Shown: positions 8,555 through 17,086, numbered from the stretch's first letter. The stretch: DNA of 64,000 nt from Limnohabitans sp. Rim8 (GCA_945897465.1 CAMDFK010000011.1:30271-94270), one strand, 5' to 3'. The notes: generated by a model not told the origin, from the sequence alone. Program-made: numbers and translations.

Positions 8555-9151
8555 ATGCAACAACCGCACATCGCCATGATTCACCGCCGCACCGCCCTGA
8601 GCCGCCTGGGCGCTTTGTCCGTGGTCGCGGCCACGCCCTTTGTGGCCAGCTGCGCTGGGCCGCAGGTGCAACAGTACGCACAAGAAAAACCGCTGCTGGA
8701 TTTGCGCACCTACTTCACCGGCACCATCGACGCTTGGGGCGTGTTCACCGACCGCAGTGGCCAGGTGGTCAAACGTTTCACCGTGGTCATGGACTGCAGC
8801 TGGAACGGCGACGATGGCGTGCTGGACGAGGCCTTTGTGTACTCGGATGGCACCAAGCAGCGCCGTGTCTGGCGGCTCAAAGCTGGGCCCAACGGCAGCT
8901 ACACCGGCCGCGCCGACGATGTGGTGGGCGAGGCCTCGGGCCAAGTCAGTGGCAACGCGTTCCGCTGGGGCTACACCCTGGCTTTGCCGGTCGATGGCCG
9001 GGTCTGGAATGTTGATTTTGACGACTGGATGTATCTCATGGACGACCGTGTCATGCTCAACAAAGCCACCATGAGCAAATGGGGCGTGAAACTGGGCGAG
9101 GTCACTTTGTCGTTCACACGCCGCATGCCTTTGGCGGCCAAGCCGGGTTGA
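8555..9151 (+). CDS. DUF3833 family lipoprotein
   Basis: 198-residue protein with an N-terminal export signal containing RRTALSRLGAL and ending at VASC, a probable lipobox with lipidated Cys near residue 33, so it is expected to be membrane anchored. The mature domain contains the DUF3833 features YFTGTIDAWGVFTDRSG and a FDDWMYLMDDRVMLNKATM block. The fold is lipocalin-like in related families, suggesting lipid binding. A GGGAG ribosome binding site precedes the ATG at 8555. The stop shares a base with the SDR start (TGATG). It is a usual member of this flavoprotein-CFA operon type. Confidence 0.88.
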   Translation: MQQPHIAMIHRRTALSRLGALSVVAATPFVASCAGPQVQQYAQEKPLLDLRTYFTGTIDAWGVFTDRSGQVVKRFTVVMDCSWNGDDGVLDEAFVYSDGTKQRRVWRLKAGPNGSYTGRADDVVGEASGQVSGNAFRWGYTLALPVDGRVWNVDFDDWMYLMDDRVMLNKATMSKWGVKLGEVTLSFTRRMPLAAKPG

Positions 9152-10044
9152 TGCGCATGAACCCCCATTCCTCTGGCGCCGCTGCACTGCCCACTGAAAC
9201 GGCCGATATGCCCATGCCCAAAGTGGGTCCACAAACTGCTTCGCCTTCCCCGCAGGCCCCAGCCAGAAACTGGCTGCAGCTGAACACGCCCATCACCGAT
9301 TGGCAGGGCCGCCGGGTTTGGCTGGTGGGTGCTTCCACCGGCATTGGCTTGGCTTGTGCACAAGCGCTGCGCTCGGCCGGGGCGCAGGTGGTGGTGTCGG
9401 CCCGCAATCCGCAAGGCGTGTTGGAATGGGCCAAGAAAGATGCGGGCGTGAAGTGGTGTGCGCTGGATGTGAGCGATGCCGCCCAAGTGCAGGCCATGGC
9501 CCGAGCCTTGTTGGCCGAAGGCCCACTCGATATGGTCGTTTATGCGGCGGGTTACTACCGCGCCCAACGCGCCACGGCCATGGACATCAACGACTTGCTT
9601 CAGCACGACAGGGTCAACTACCAAGGCGCTTTGCAGGTGATTCACGCGGTGCTGCCCGGCATGCTCGCGCGAGGCAGCGGGCACATCAGCCTGCTCAGCA
9701 GCGTGGCCGGTTGGCGTGGCCTGCCCAATGGTCTGGCTTACGGCCCGACCAAGGCCGCCCTCACCCACTTGGCCGAGACGATGTTCATGGATTTGCAAGA
9801 CCGAGGCATTGGCGTGAGCGTGGTCAACCCCGGCTTTGTGGCGACACCGCTCACGGCGCAAAACGAATTCACCATGCCCGCCCTGATCAGTCCCGAAGAG
9901 GCCGCCCGCCAAATGCTCAAAGGCTGGGCTGCAGGTCAGTTCGACATCCATTTCCCCAAGCGTTTCACGCTTTGGCTCAAACTGCTGCGCTTGCTGCCTT
10001 ATCGCCTCTACTTCCCGTTGGTGCGCAAGTTCACGGGGCTGTAA
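9151..10044 (+). CDS. short-chain dehydrogenase/reductase (SDR)
   Basis: 297-residue classical SDR. After a Pro/Ala-rich N-terminal tail of about 45 residues comes the NAD(P)-binding motif GASTGIGLA, then the NAG-equivalent YAAGYYR, the catalytic Ser in LLSSVAGW and the active-site YGPTK. It should oxidise or reduce a hydroxy or keto group; the substrate is unknown, but the operon suggests an acyl chain. The start at 9151 overlaps the DUF3833 stop by one base; ATG 9157 is an alternative. The C-terminus is basic and hydrophobic and could associate with membrane. Confidence 0.9.
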   Translation: MRMNPHSSGAAALPTETADMPMPKVGPQTASPSPQAPARNWLQLNTPITDWQGRRVWLVGASTGIGLACAQALRSAGAQVVVSARNPQGVLEWAKKDAGVKWCALDVSDAAQVQAMARALLAEGPLDMVVYAAGYYRAQRATAMDINDLLQHDRVNYQGALQVIHAVLPGMLARGSGHISLLSSVAGWRGLPNGLAYGPTKAALTHLAETMFMDLQDRGIGVSVVNPGFVATPLTAQNEFTMPALISPEEAARQMLKGWAAGQFDIHFPKRFTLWLKLLRLLPYRLYFPLVRKFTGL

Positions 10045-10064
10045 GTCTGAATTGAAAGCCGATC

Positions 10065-10499
10065 ATGGACAAGCGACAAACCACACAAAAACTGGCCACG
10101 TTTTTTGAAACCCTGTCACCGCAAAGCGTGACCCAGCTGAATACGGTCTACCACGCACAAGCCACCTTCAAGGACCCTTTTAATGAGGTGCAGGGCCTGC
10201 CCGAGATTGAGCGCATTTTTCGGCACATGTATGTGGCACTCGAGCAGCCGCACTTTGTGGTGACCGGCCAGGTGGTGGACGGCTCACAGGCCTTCCTGAC
10301 CTGGGAGTTTCGCTTTCGTTTCAAGCGCTTTGACACCGCCACACTGCAAGCCGTGCGGGGTGCCAGCCATGTGGTGTTCAACGAGCAAGGCTTGGTGACG
10401 ATGCACCGCGACTACTGGGATGCGGCCGAAGAGCTGTACGAAAAACTGCCGGTGCTCGGCGGCGTGATGCGTTGGCTCAAAAAACGCGCCAACAGTTGA
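10065..10499 (+). CDS. nuclear transport factor 2 / SnoaL-like protein
   Basis: 144-residue single-domain protein of the NTF2-like fold, with an N-terminal helix, a YHAQATFKDPFNEVQG segment and beta strands ending DYWDAAEELYEKLPVLG. Such proteins bind or isomerise small hydrophobic molecules, or are simple ligand-binding domains. It follows the SDR after 20 bases and is the last gene of the rightward operon. No catalytic residues can be assigned with certainty. The next gene is on the other strand. Confidence 0.85.
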   Translation: MDKRQTTQKLATFFETLSPQSVTQLNTVYHAQATFKDPFNEVQGLPEIERIFRHMYVALEQPHFVVTGQVVDGSQAFLTWEFRFRFKRFDTATLQAVRGASHVVFNEQGLVTMHRDYWDAAEELYEKLPVLGGVMRWLKKRANS

Positions 10500-10572
10500 G
10501 GCACAGCCAACCGTGTCGGGGCTTGACAGGATTGGCTACGGTGCAATTTAGAATGCGCTTGATTCAAGTGAG

Positions 10573-11541
10573 TTATTCAATCTTGATTCCTGCTTCTTTC
10601 ACCACTTTGCCCCATTTGTCGAGTTCAGACACCATCAACTGGGACATCGCATCGGGTGTTGACAGGCTGACTTGAACGCCAGCGTCGAACATGGCTTTTT
10701 GGGTCTCGGGCGTGTTCATGATCTTGGCGACGTCGCTGTTGAGGCGGTTGACGATGTTGGCAGGTGTGCCTGCGGGGGCCAAAAGGGCCAGCCAAATCGT
10801 GGCGTCATAACCGGGCACGCCCGCTTCTTGCATGGTGGGCACATTGGGCAGTTGGGGAATGCGTTTGGCGCTGGTCACAGCCAATGCGTTGAGTCGGCCA
10901 TTGGGCACTTGGGCCAGTGCATTGGGCACGCCTGCAAAACTGCTCTCCACGACACCGGCGACCAAGTCTGTGGCTGCCAAATTGCTACTTCGGTAGGGCA
11001 CATGCTTGAGTTGGGTCTTGGTCATGGAGGCAAACAGCCCGCCAATCAAGTGCTGAGCGCTGCCATTGCCCGATGAAGCGAAATGGACACCATTGGGTTG
11101 CGCTTTGGCCAGAGCAATGAACTCCTGGACGTTTTTGGCAGGGACCTTGGGGTTGGTCAATAAAACATAAGGTGAGTCCACCAACTTGGTCACAGGTGTG
11201 AAGGCTTTGATCGGGTCATAGGGGATGGTTTTGTAAATCCAAGGGCTGATCACGTGGGTGGAAGACACAATCAACAGGGTGTGTCCATCCGGGTTCGATT
11301 TGGCGACCTGGTCGGAGCCGATCGTGGAGCCAGCGCCAGGCTTGTTTTCAATCACCACGGGCTGGCCAAGGCTTTCACTCAGCTTCACACCCAAAATGCG
11401 CGCCACCACATCGGTGAAGCCGCCGGGCCCAAAGGGCACCACAATTTTGACGGGTTTACTGGGATAGGTTTGGGCCCAAACAGCACTTGCCGAGAAGGTC
11501 AACAAGGCTGCAGTGCATACGGCGTTCAATAGCTTTTTCAT
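10573..11541 (-). CDS. Bug-family (TctC-like) tripartite tricarboxylate transporter substrate-binding protein
   Basis: 322-residue periplasmic solute receptor. The signal peptide ends near SASAVWAQ at residue 24, followed by YPSKPVKIVVPFGPGGFTD, the Bug-family opening whose loop contacts the ligand carboxylate. The second landmark is GSTIGSDQVAKSNPDGHTLL. Bug proteins capture carboxylated compounds; no TctA/TctB membrane genes are in the window, so it may work with a distant partner or as a sensor. It is the last gene of a leftward cluster and begins 3 bases after the hydrolase gene, so co-transcription is almost certain. Confidence 0.92.
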   Translation of the reverse strand: MKKLLNAVCTAALLTFSASAVWAQTYPSKPVKIVVPFGPGGFTDVVARILGVKLSESLGQPVVIENKPGAGSTIGSDQVAKSNPDGHTLLIVSSTHVISPWIYKTIPYDPIKAFTPVTKLVDSPYVLLTNPKVPAKNVQEFIALAKAQPNGVHFASSGNGSAQHLIGGLFASMTKTQLKHVPYRSSNLAATDLVAGVVESSFAGVPNALAQVPNGRLNALAVTSAKRIPQLPNVPTMQEAGVPGYDATIWLALLAPAGTPANIVNRLNSDVAKIMNTPETQKAMFDAGVQVSLSTPDAMSQLMVSELDKWGKVVKEAGIKIE

Positions 11542-11544
11542 GAT

Positions 11545-12459
11545 TTAACCTTTGTAGGCGGGTTGGGGTTGGGAAAAAAAACTGTGCAAAATCTGATAAA
11601 CCATCAGATGGTTTTTTTGCTGAAAGCTGGCATGCGAGATGCCTTGCATGATGCTGAATTGTTTGTTGGTGCAGGGCAGTAGTTTGAAGAAGTTGAGCAG
11701 ATCATCGAGACTCGCAATGCCGTCATATTCGCCGCGCATGATGAGTGTGGCCGATTTGACTTGGGTAGGGTCCACCAGCGGCAATTTGGAGCACATGTCC
11801 ACATACGTGCCCGTGGGCATGGAGGAGTCGAGTGTGAGGATGGCGTCGGCAAAAGCATCTTTGGTGGCTTCGTCGGCGCAAGCGGCGTGGTCGCGGTTGA
11901 AAATGCTGTGCACAAAAGCACGGTCGATAGGGCGACTGTTTTTGGCCAAAAACTCGGGCAGTTTTTTGGTTCTTTCGGCCAGTGTGGGGCTTCCTTCACC
12001 AGTCCAGACAAAGGCGTCGAGTGCGAGTTTGGCCACGCGCTCCGGGTGGCGCTGCGCAAACAAGGCGGCCTTCAGGGCGCCCGAAGAAATCCCATAAACC
12101 AGCAGCTGCTGAGCGCCGGTGGTTTTCAGGATGTACTCGCTGCCCGCCGCCAAGTCATCGGCGCCGTTGCTGATGTCGAAGTTGATGGGGCGGTGTTTGT
12201 CCGAGCGGCCATAGCCTTCGTTGTCCATGCACCAGGTGTCAAAGCCACGCTCGGCAAACCAGTCCATCACCGAGGAGTGGGGCCTGCCCGGAACGTGCAA
12301 ATCAAACGTGGGTTGTGAGGCCATGGAAGAGCCATGGACAAACAAGATGGTGCCCGCAGACGGAGCATCAGGAGATGCGGGTTTGTTCCACAAGAAGAGA
12401 CGGATATCTTCTTTGTGGGTCCAGTGTTCCTGGCCACCAGACCATTGAACGTTTGTCAT
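11545..12459 (-). CDS. alpha/beta hydrolase (paralogue 2)
   Basis: 304-residue alpha/beta-fold hydrolase. The oxyanion region is LFVHGSSM, the nucleophile elbow is YGISSGALKA and the catalytic His is probably in GISHASF near the C-terminus, with an Asp in GEYDGIAS. It aligns along its length with the gene at 12635-13528: EDIRLFLWNKPA versus EDVRLYVYRKRA, WFAERGFDTW versus YFAERGYDVW, and a shared TGEGSPTL block. A strong AGGAGA ribosome binding site precedes the ATG. Substrate unknown; an ester, lactone or C-C bond substrate linked to the neighbouring FAH-family enzyme is possible. Confidence 0.9.
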   Translation of the reverse strand: MTNVQWSGGQEHWTHKEDIRLFLWNKPASPDAPSAGTILFVHGSSMASQPTFDLHVPGRPHSSVMDWFAERGFDTWCMDNEGYGRSDKHRPINFDISNGADDLAAGSEYILKTTGAQQLLVYGISSGALKAALFAQRHPERVAKLALDAFVWTGEGSPTLAERTKKLPEFLAKNSRPIDRAFVHSIFNRDHAACADEATKDAFADAILTLDSSMPTGTYVDMCSKLPLVDPTQVKSATLIMRGEYDGIASLDDLLNFFKLLPCTNKQFSIMQGISHASFQQKNHLMVYQILHSFFSQPQPAYKG

Positions 12460-12634
12460 GTTGCGTGTCTCCTGTTTGGAATTCGAGGTCTCTGATCGGG
12501 TCTCTAGATGGACCTTTTTGGTGCTTTGGTGTGTGTTTGATCAGACGCTTGATTGGGGTTTTGGCAAACGCTGCTGTACACATCTGAACAGCAGGGTGTT
12601 TCCACCGCCTGAGAGATTCCTTTATAAAGTCCGA

Positions 12635-13528
12635 TCACAAGGGTGCTTTGAGGAAGTTCTCCAAGGCAAAGTGGAATTTGTTGCGCACCACCCCCATCAT
12701 GGGGTTGTGTGCAATGCCCGACAGCACCACAAACTGCTTGTCTTTGGTCGGCAAGCGTGTGAAGAAATCCAGCAAATCGGGTTCTGCGGCAATGCCATCG
12801 AATTCGCCTCGAATCACCAAAGTGGGGCAGGGAATCGCCTCTGGCTTGGCCAAAGGCAAGTTGGCGCACATGTCCACATAGGTGCCTGTGGGTACTTCGC
12901 TGACCAAGGGCAACTCGGCCGCGGCAATGGCTTTGGGCACGCTGTCTTCGCTGGAGCCTGGCTTGTCGCGGTTGAACATGCCCTCGTAAAAAGCCAAGTC
13001 CACCTTGCGGCGGGGGCTGGCGCTGTATTCGGGCAGTTTTTTGCGGCGCTGCTCCAGTGTGGGTGAGCCTTCGCCGGTGTAGACCAGTGCCGACAAGCCC
13101 AGGCGAGACACGGTTTGGGGGTGCGCTTCGGTGTAGAGGCAAGCTCGCAGTGCCCCCGATGACGAGCCAAAAATGTTGATTTTTTCAACGCCAGTTTCTT
13201 GCATTATGAAGGGCACGACCGATGCCAAATCTTTGGCACCTGTACGCACATCGCTGTTGCCTCTGCCCGACCAGCTGGAGCGGCCGTAGCCTTCGTGGTC
13301 CACTGTCCAGACGTCGTAGCCACGCTCCGCAAAGTAATCCATCACCGAATAGTCTTGGCCTCCGGGTACTTGCAGGTCGTAGGTGCTGCGGCCCGACACG
13401 GTCGAGCCGTGAACCAGAAGCAAGACGGGCTTGGCAGTTTCGCCGGCCGCAGGCGCTGTGGCGCGCTTGCGGTAAACATACAGGCGAACATCTTCGCGGG
13501 TGACAAAATACCCATGGCTCCAAATCAC
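12635..13528 (-). CDS. alpha/beta hydrolase (paralogue 1)
   Basis: 297-residue alpha/beta hydrolase with LLLVHGSTVSG at the oxyanion hole, the nucleophile elbow FGSSSGALRA, GEFDGIAAEPD containing a probable catalytic Asp and SGIAHNPM with a probable His. It is a clear paralogue of the downstream hydrolase at 11545-12459, separated by 175 bases, so a tandem duplication is the simplest explanation. It lies between the upstream Bug protein gene and its paralogue in one leftward cluster. No signal peptide is evident, so it is cytoplasmic. Confidence 0.9.
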   Translation of the reverse strand: MIWSHGYFVTREDVRLYVYRKRATAPAAGETAKPVLLLVHGSTVSGRSTYDLQVPGGQDYSVMDYFAERGYDVWTVDHEGYGRSSWSGRGNSDVRTGAKDLASVVPFIMQETGVEKINIFGSSSGALRACLYTEAHPQTVSRLGLSALVYTGEGSPTLEQRRKKLPEYSASPRRKVDLAFYEGMFNRDKPGSSEDSVPKAIAAAELPLVSEVPTGTYVDMCANLPLAKPEAIPCPTLVIRGEFDGIAAEPDLLDFFTRLPTKDKQFVVLSGIAHNPMMGVVRNKFHFALENFLKAPL

Positions 13529-13617
13529 ATTTTTTCCTTTACTGAGGTTTCAAAATGGCAGCGGATCACCGTCTCTCCAAAGCTGTTTTGGCGGGTGACT
13601 CTGCGCCATGAAGCCAT

Positions 13618-14598
13618 TCAATCAACCTTGCCGATGCGCTTGACCAAGGCACGCATTTCCGTGGCATCGGCTTGTACAAAGCGCTCAAATTCAGGCGCAT
13701 CCTGGTACATGAAGGATGTGCCTGCAGCTGTCAAAGCACCCACGGCGCGGGCATCTTGTGCAGCGAATTTGGCGGCTTGGCGCAAACTGTCAACCACCGC
13801 AGCAGGGGTGTCGGCAGGCACAAACATACCGGCCCATTGTGAGTATTGGATCGGCACACCCAATTCCCTGAAGCTGGGTACCTCGGGCATGCTGGCCAAA
13901 CGTCCATTCCCCCAATGCGCCAAGGGGCGCAAGCGGCCAGAAGCGATGTGTTGCTTCACACTGGCAGGTCCGGTGGACAAGGCTTCGATTTGACCGCCGA
14001 GCAATGACAAGACGGCCGGGCCAGCACCCGTGTAGGGCACATGCAGCATGAAGGTCGAGGTGGCGGCTTTGAGCTGTTCCATGGGCACATGCATCGTGCC
14101 GTAGTTGCCAGACGATCCGAAGCTGATGCGGCCCGGGTTGGCCTTGGCGTAAGCAATGAAGTCGGCATAGGTTTTCCAGGGGCTGTCGGCACGCACCACC
14201 AAAACGGTCGGGTCAGCAGTGAAGCGCGCCACAGCTTTGAGTTGGTTTGTCTCGTACATGGGCGCACGTTGCAAAATTTTGGCGGCTTCTGGTAAGACCA
14301 CCAAGGACGACAAGGACATCAGGACGGTGTAGCCGTCCCCTTTGGCTTTGGCAACTTGGGCCATGCCGATACCGCCTCCTGCGCCCCCCTTGTTTTCCAC
14401 CACCACACTTTGCTTGAGATGCCTTGACATGGCCTCGGCCACAGGTCGCCCCACGGTGTCGGCCACACCACCAGGCGGAAATGGCACCACCATGGTGATG
14501 GGTTTGGCGGGGTAGGCTTGGGCGAAGGCCGTTTGGCCTAAACCGGCCACGGCCAGCGAAATGCTCAGTGCGGCGCAGATGAGGGGGCGTCGGTTCAT
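13618..14598 (-). CDS. Bug-family (TctC-like) substrate-binding protein, second copy
   Basis: 326-residue periplasmic binding protein. The start at 14598 was chosen because it gives a standard signal peptide (MNRRPLICAALSIS to TAFAQA) and has AGGAGA upstream. YPAKPITMVVPFPPGGVADT is the family opening, and GGIGMAQVAKAKGDGYTVL matches the second landmark. It differs well from the Bug protein at 10573, so the two probably bind different or related carboxylates. It sits directly downstream of the FAH-family gene with a 58-base gap and is part of the same divergent cluster controlled by the GntR gene, by inference. Confidence 0.92.
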   Translation of the reverse strand: MNRRPLICAALSISLAVAGLGQTAFAQAYPAKPITMVVPFPPGGVADTVGRPVAEAMSRHLKQSVVVENKGGAGGGIGMAQVAKAKGDGYTVLMSLSSLVVLPEAAKILQRAPMYETNQLKAVARFTADPTVLVVRADSPWKTYADFIAYAKANPGRISFGSSGNYGTMHVPMEQLKAATSTFMLHVPYTGAGPAVLSLLGGQIEALSTGPASVKQHIASGRLRPLAHWGNGRLASMPEVPSFRELGVPIQYSQWAGMFVPADTPAAVVDSLRQAAKFAAQDARAVGALTAAGTSFMYQDAPEFERFVQADATEMRALVKRIGKVD

Positions 14599-14656
14599 GT
14601 GAAGTCTCCTGGTGGTGGGGTGCTGCGAAAGCCAGACTTTGGCTGTTCGCATCGGT

Positions 14657-15529
14657 TCAAACAAAACGGTTTTCGATCAGACCTACGCCATCGATTTCGA
14701 CACGGATCACATCGCCTCTGGCGATGTAGCGAGGTGGATTGAATCCCATGCCCACACCGGCTGGCGTGCCCGTGGCGATGATGTCGCCGGGGTAGAGCGT
14801 GATGCCGCGCGAGATGGTTTCAATCAGGGTGGGGATGTCGAAAATCATGTTCTCGGTGGGGCCGTCTTGGCGCAACTCGCCGTTGACCCAGCAACGCACC
14901 CGGGTTTGGCGGCCATCCACTTCATCGGCGGTGACGATCCACGGGCCCATGGGGCAAAAGGTGTCAAAGGACTTGCCCATGTCCCATTGCTGGTGGCGCA
15001 TCTGCACATCGCGGGCGGTCACGTCGTTGACCACGGTATAGCCGAACACATGCTGCATGGCGTCGGCTTGGCTGATGTTTTTGCCGCCTCGGCCAATGAT
15101 CACGGCCAACTCGGCTTCGTAGTCGATCTGCTCTGACACGGCGGCTCCCGGCAGCTGCACGTCGTCGGTCGGACCGACCACACACTCGGGCACTTTGGTG
15201 AACACGATGGGCCAAGCCTTGGAGTCGGAGTTGCTGTCCTTGAAGACCGAGGCCTGCAGCTCTTTGGCGTGCGCATGGTAGTTGCGGCCCACGCACCAGA
15301 CGTTGCGGCGCGGCACAGGCAGGGGTGATTCGAGCTTGACGGAGGACATGTCCAGCGCGGCACCCGCCAAGGCCGGCAGGGCCTGCCCGGCAACCAGGGC
15401 TTCAATGATGGGCTGTGCGCCGCGATGGGCTTGTGAATCGTTCAGAGCAAATGGTGTGACATGCTGGCCATCGGCAGACACTTGGCCGACGTGGCGTTTT
15501 CCATTATGAACAAATGTGGCGATGCGCAA
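14657..15529 (-). CDS. fumarylacetoacetate hydrolase family protein
   Basis: 290-residue FAH-superfamily enzyme, which in aromatic and sugar-acid catabolism hydrolyses, hydrates or decarboxylates 2-oxo acids using a divalent metal. The conserved CVGRNYHAHAKE motif is at about residue 81; metal ligands are expected in YEAELAVIIGRGG (Glu) and in the TARDVQMRHQQWDMGK region (Asp). The start appears to be TTG at 15529, with GGAGAG just upstream; no closer ATG fits the conserved N-terminus MRIATFVHNGKRHVG. It heads the leftward cluster next to the GntR regulator and a palindromic operator candidate. Confidence 0.9.
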   Translation of the reverse strand: MRIATFVHNGKRHVGQVSADGQHVTPFALNDSQAHRGAQPIIEALVAGQALPALAGAALDMSSVKLESPLPVPRRNVWCVGRNYHAHAKELQASVFKDSNSDSKAWPIVFTKVPECVVGPTDDVQLPGAAVSEQIDYEAELAVIIGRGGKNISQADAMQHVFGYTVVNDVTARDVQMRHQQWDMGKSFDTFCPMGPWIVTADEVDGRQTRVRCWVNGELRQDGPTENMIFDIPTLIETISRGITLYPGDIIATGTPAGVGMGFNPPRYIARGDVIRVEIDGVGLIENRFV

Positions 15530-15577
15530 AATTCTCTCCAGATGCGGGTGACCGGCTTCAAAGCCAGGTCAGGTGAA

Positions 15578-15596
15578 TTGGTTGAAATTCAACCAA
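15578..15596. promoter_or_regulatory. perfect 19-bp palindrome, candidate GntR operator
   Basis: Two 9-base arms, TTGGTTGAA and TTCAACCAA, are exact reverse complements around a single A at 15587. The site lies between the leftward FAH-family gene and the rightward GntR gene. The TTGGT/ACCAA half-sites resemble operators of FadR-type (FCD) regulators. A second, looser pair, ATTGGT at 15719-15724 and ACCAAT at 15748-15753, brackets the region just before the gntR start. Confidence 0.65.
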
Positions 15597-15756
15597 AGCG
15601 AACCATCATAAGGCGCAAGAGAGCCTGGTCAAGGCATGAACCGACAATTTTGATGAGGGTTTTTACGGGGATGTGGAGCGTGATCTGGGCAACAAAGTGC
15701 TTTCGGTCAGCGCGTTAAATTGGTATGATTTGGTATTTTTTGACTCAACCAATAAC

Positions 15757-16443
15757 GTGAACTCCACATACCTTTTTCGCGTCACCTTGCTGGACCAATT
15801 GCACAGTGGTCAATGGCAGGCGGGCGATCGATTGCCCACCGAGCGCGAGTTTGGTGAGCAGTACCAGATCAGCCGCAGTACCGTGCGCAAGGTGCTGGCT
15901 GAGATGAAGGCCCAAGGTTGGATTGCACAGACGGTGGGCAGCGGCACGTATGTCACCGATAAGGCCTTGGTCGCTGTCCCTCACAACAAGGCAAGCACAG
16001 GCAGTTCGCCCAATGCGGGCTGGCACACCAGCCCTGCGGAACTCATGGAGGCTCGCATGGCCTTGGAGCCCGCCATCATTGAGATGGTCATTGGCAACGC
16101 CACAACGGCCGATTTTGAGCAGATGGCGCACTGCTGCACACGCGCGGAAGCGGCCACCAGTGTCGAAGAGTTTGAAGAGTGGGATGGCATGTTTCACGAG
16201 GTCATTGCGCGTGCCGCGCACAATGGTTTTGTGGCCCGCTTGTTCAAACTCATGAACCAGGCCCGCGCCCAAGGCGAGTGGGGCATGTTGAAAAAACGCA
16301 GCCTCACGCCAGAGCGGCGTTTGGCCTACCAGTTAGAACACCGTGCTTTGCTGCAGGCCATCAAGGCGCGAGACCCGGTGCAAGCCAAGGCCTTGGCCGT
16401 TCAACACTTGGTTCATGTGCGGCGCAATTTATTGAACTATTGA
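15757..16443 (+). CDS. GntR-family transcriptional regulator, FCD (FadR-type) subgroup
   Basis: About 228 residues: an N-terminal winged helix-turn-helix with AGDRLPTEREFGEQYQISRSTVRKVLAEM, then a mostly helical FCD ligand-binding domain with HEVIARAAHNGF and a C-terminal HRALLQAIKARDP segment, whose His residues are likely metal or ligand contacts. I chose GTG 15757 because it begins the DNA-binding domain at the usual place; a longer frame from GTG 15673 would add an atypical tail and run through the promoter. It is divergent from the FAH/Bug/hydrolase cluster, which it probably represses, and may autoregulate through the adjacent palindromes. Confidence 0.85.
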   Translation: MNSTYLFRVTLLDQLHSGQWQAGDRLPTEREFGEQYQISRSTVRKVLAEMKAQGWIAQTVGSGTYVTDKALVAVPHNKASTGSSPNAGWHTSPAELMEARMALEPAIIEMVIGNATTADFEQMAHCCTRAEAATSVEEFEEWDGMFHEVIARAAHNGFVARLFKLMNQARAQGEWGMLKKRSLTPERRLAYQLEHRALLQAIKARDPVQAKALAVQHLVHVRRNLLNY

Positions 16444-16471
16444 CTCGCTGGCAGCGGGCTACCCTGGCTCA

Positions 16472-17086
16472 TCAAGTGGGGGAGGTGTCGATGAAGCTTG
16501 GCCGCTGCGCCAATTTGTCGTGCAGTTTGTGCAGATTGGGGTAAGGCGTGCGCCAGTCGATCTGGGGGAATCTGAAGTCCAGATAGGCCAAGGCGCAGCC
16601 CACGGCAATGTCGGACAAGCTCAGGTGGATACCTGAACAAAAGGCTATGTCGCCCAAACCGGTGCTCATGGCCCGCAGCGCGTGCTGAATTTTGTCGAGT
16701 TGACGATCGATCCAGGCCTGGCTGCGCTGGCTGTCTTCACGGCCTGTCCAGACGGACTCCATACGTGCCAGCAAAGCTGCGTCGAGCAGGCCATCGGCCA
16801 AGGCTTCCCAGGTCTTGGCTTCGGCACGCTCACGTCCGGCAGTGGGAATGAGCTTGCCCACAGGCGATAAGGTGTCCAGGTACTCCACGATCACACGCGA
16901 ATCAAACACCGCCTCGCCACCTTCCATCACCAAGCAAGGCACCTTGCCCAAAGGGTTGGACACATGGATCTGGGTCTGTGCCGACCACACGTCTTCGGTG
17001 ATGAACTGGTAGTCCAGCTTTTTCTCGGCCATGACAACACGCACCTTGCGAACGTAGGGACTGGTGACAGAGCCGATGAGTTTCAT
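16472..17086 (-). CDS. glutathione S-transferase family protein
   Basis: 204-residue cytosolic GST. The thioredoxin-like N-terminal domain opens MKLIGSVTSPYVRKVRVVMAEK, with the probable catalytic Ser or Tyr around residue 9-11, and contains NPLGKVPCLV and the glutathione-contacting FDSRVIVEYLD. The all-helical C-terminal domain follows, with LSLSDIAVGCALAYLD. It is related to the stringent-starvation/GST set common in Burkholderiales. It is divergent from purB and converges with the GntR gene, and is probably monocistronic. Confidence 0.92.
   Translation of the reverse strand: MKLIGSVTSPYVRKVRVVMAEKKLDYQFITEDVWSAQTQIHVSNPLGKVPCLVMEGGEAVFDSRVIVEYLDTLSPVGKLIPTAGRERAEAKTWEALADGLLDAALLARMESVWTGREDSQRSQAWIDRQLDKIQHALRAMSTGLGDIAFCSGIHLSLSDIAVGCALAYLDFRFPQIDWRTPYPNLHKLHDKLAQRPSFIDTSPT

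Noticed and set aside
10500-10572. agccaa/ttggct pairing between the NTF2-like gene and the Bug gene as a terminator
   Set aside because: The stem is short and has no T-tract; too weak to report.
15673-15756. Longer GntR start at GTG 15673
   Set aside because: It would extend through the probable promoter and second operator, and adds an atypical tail.
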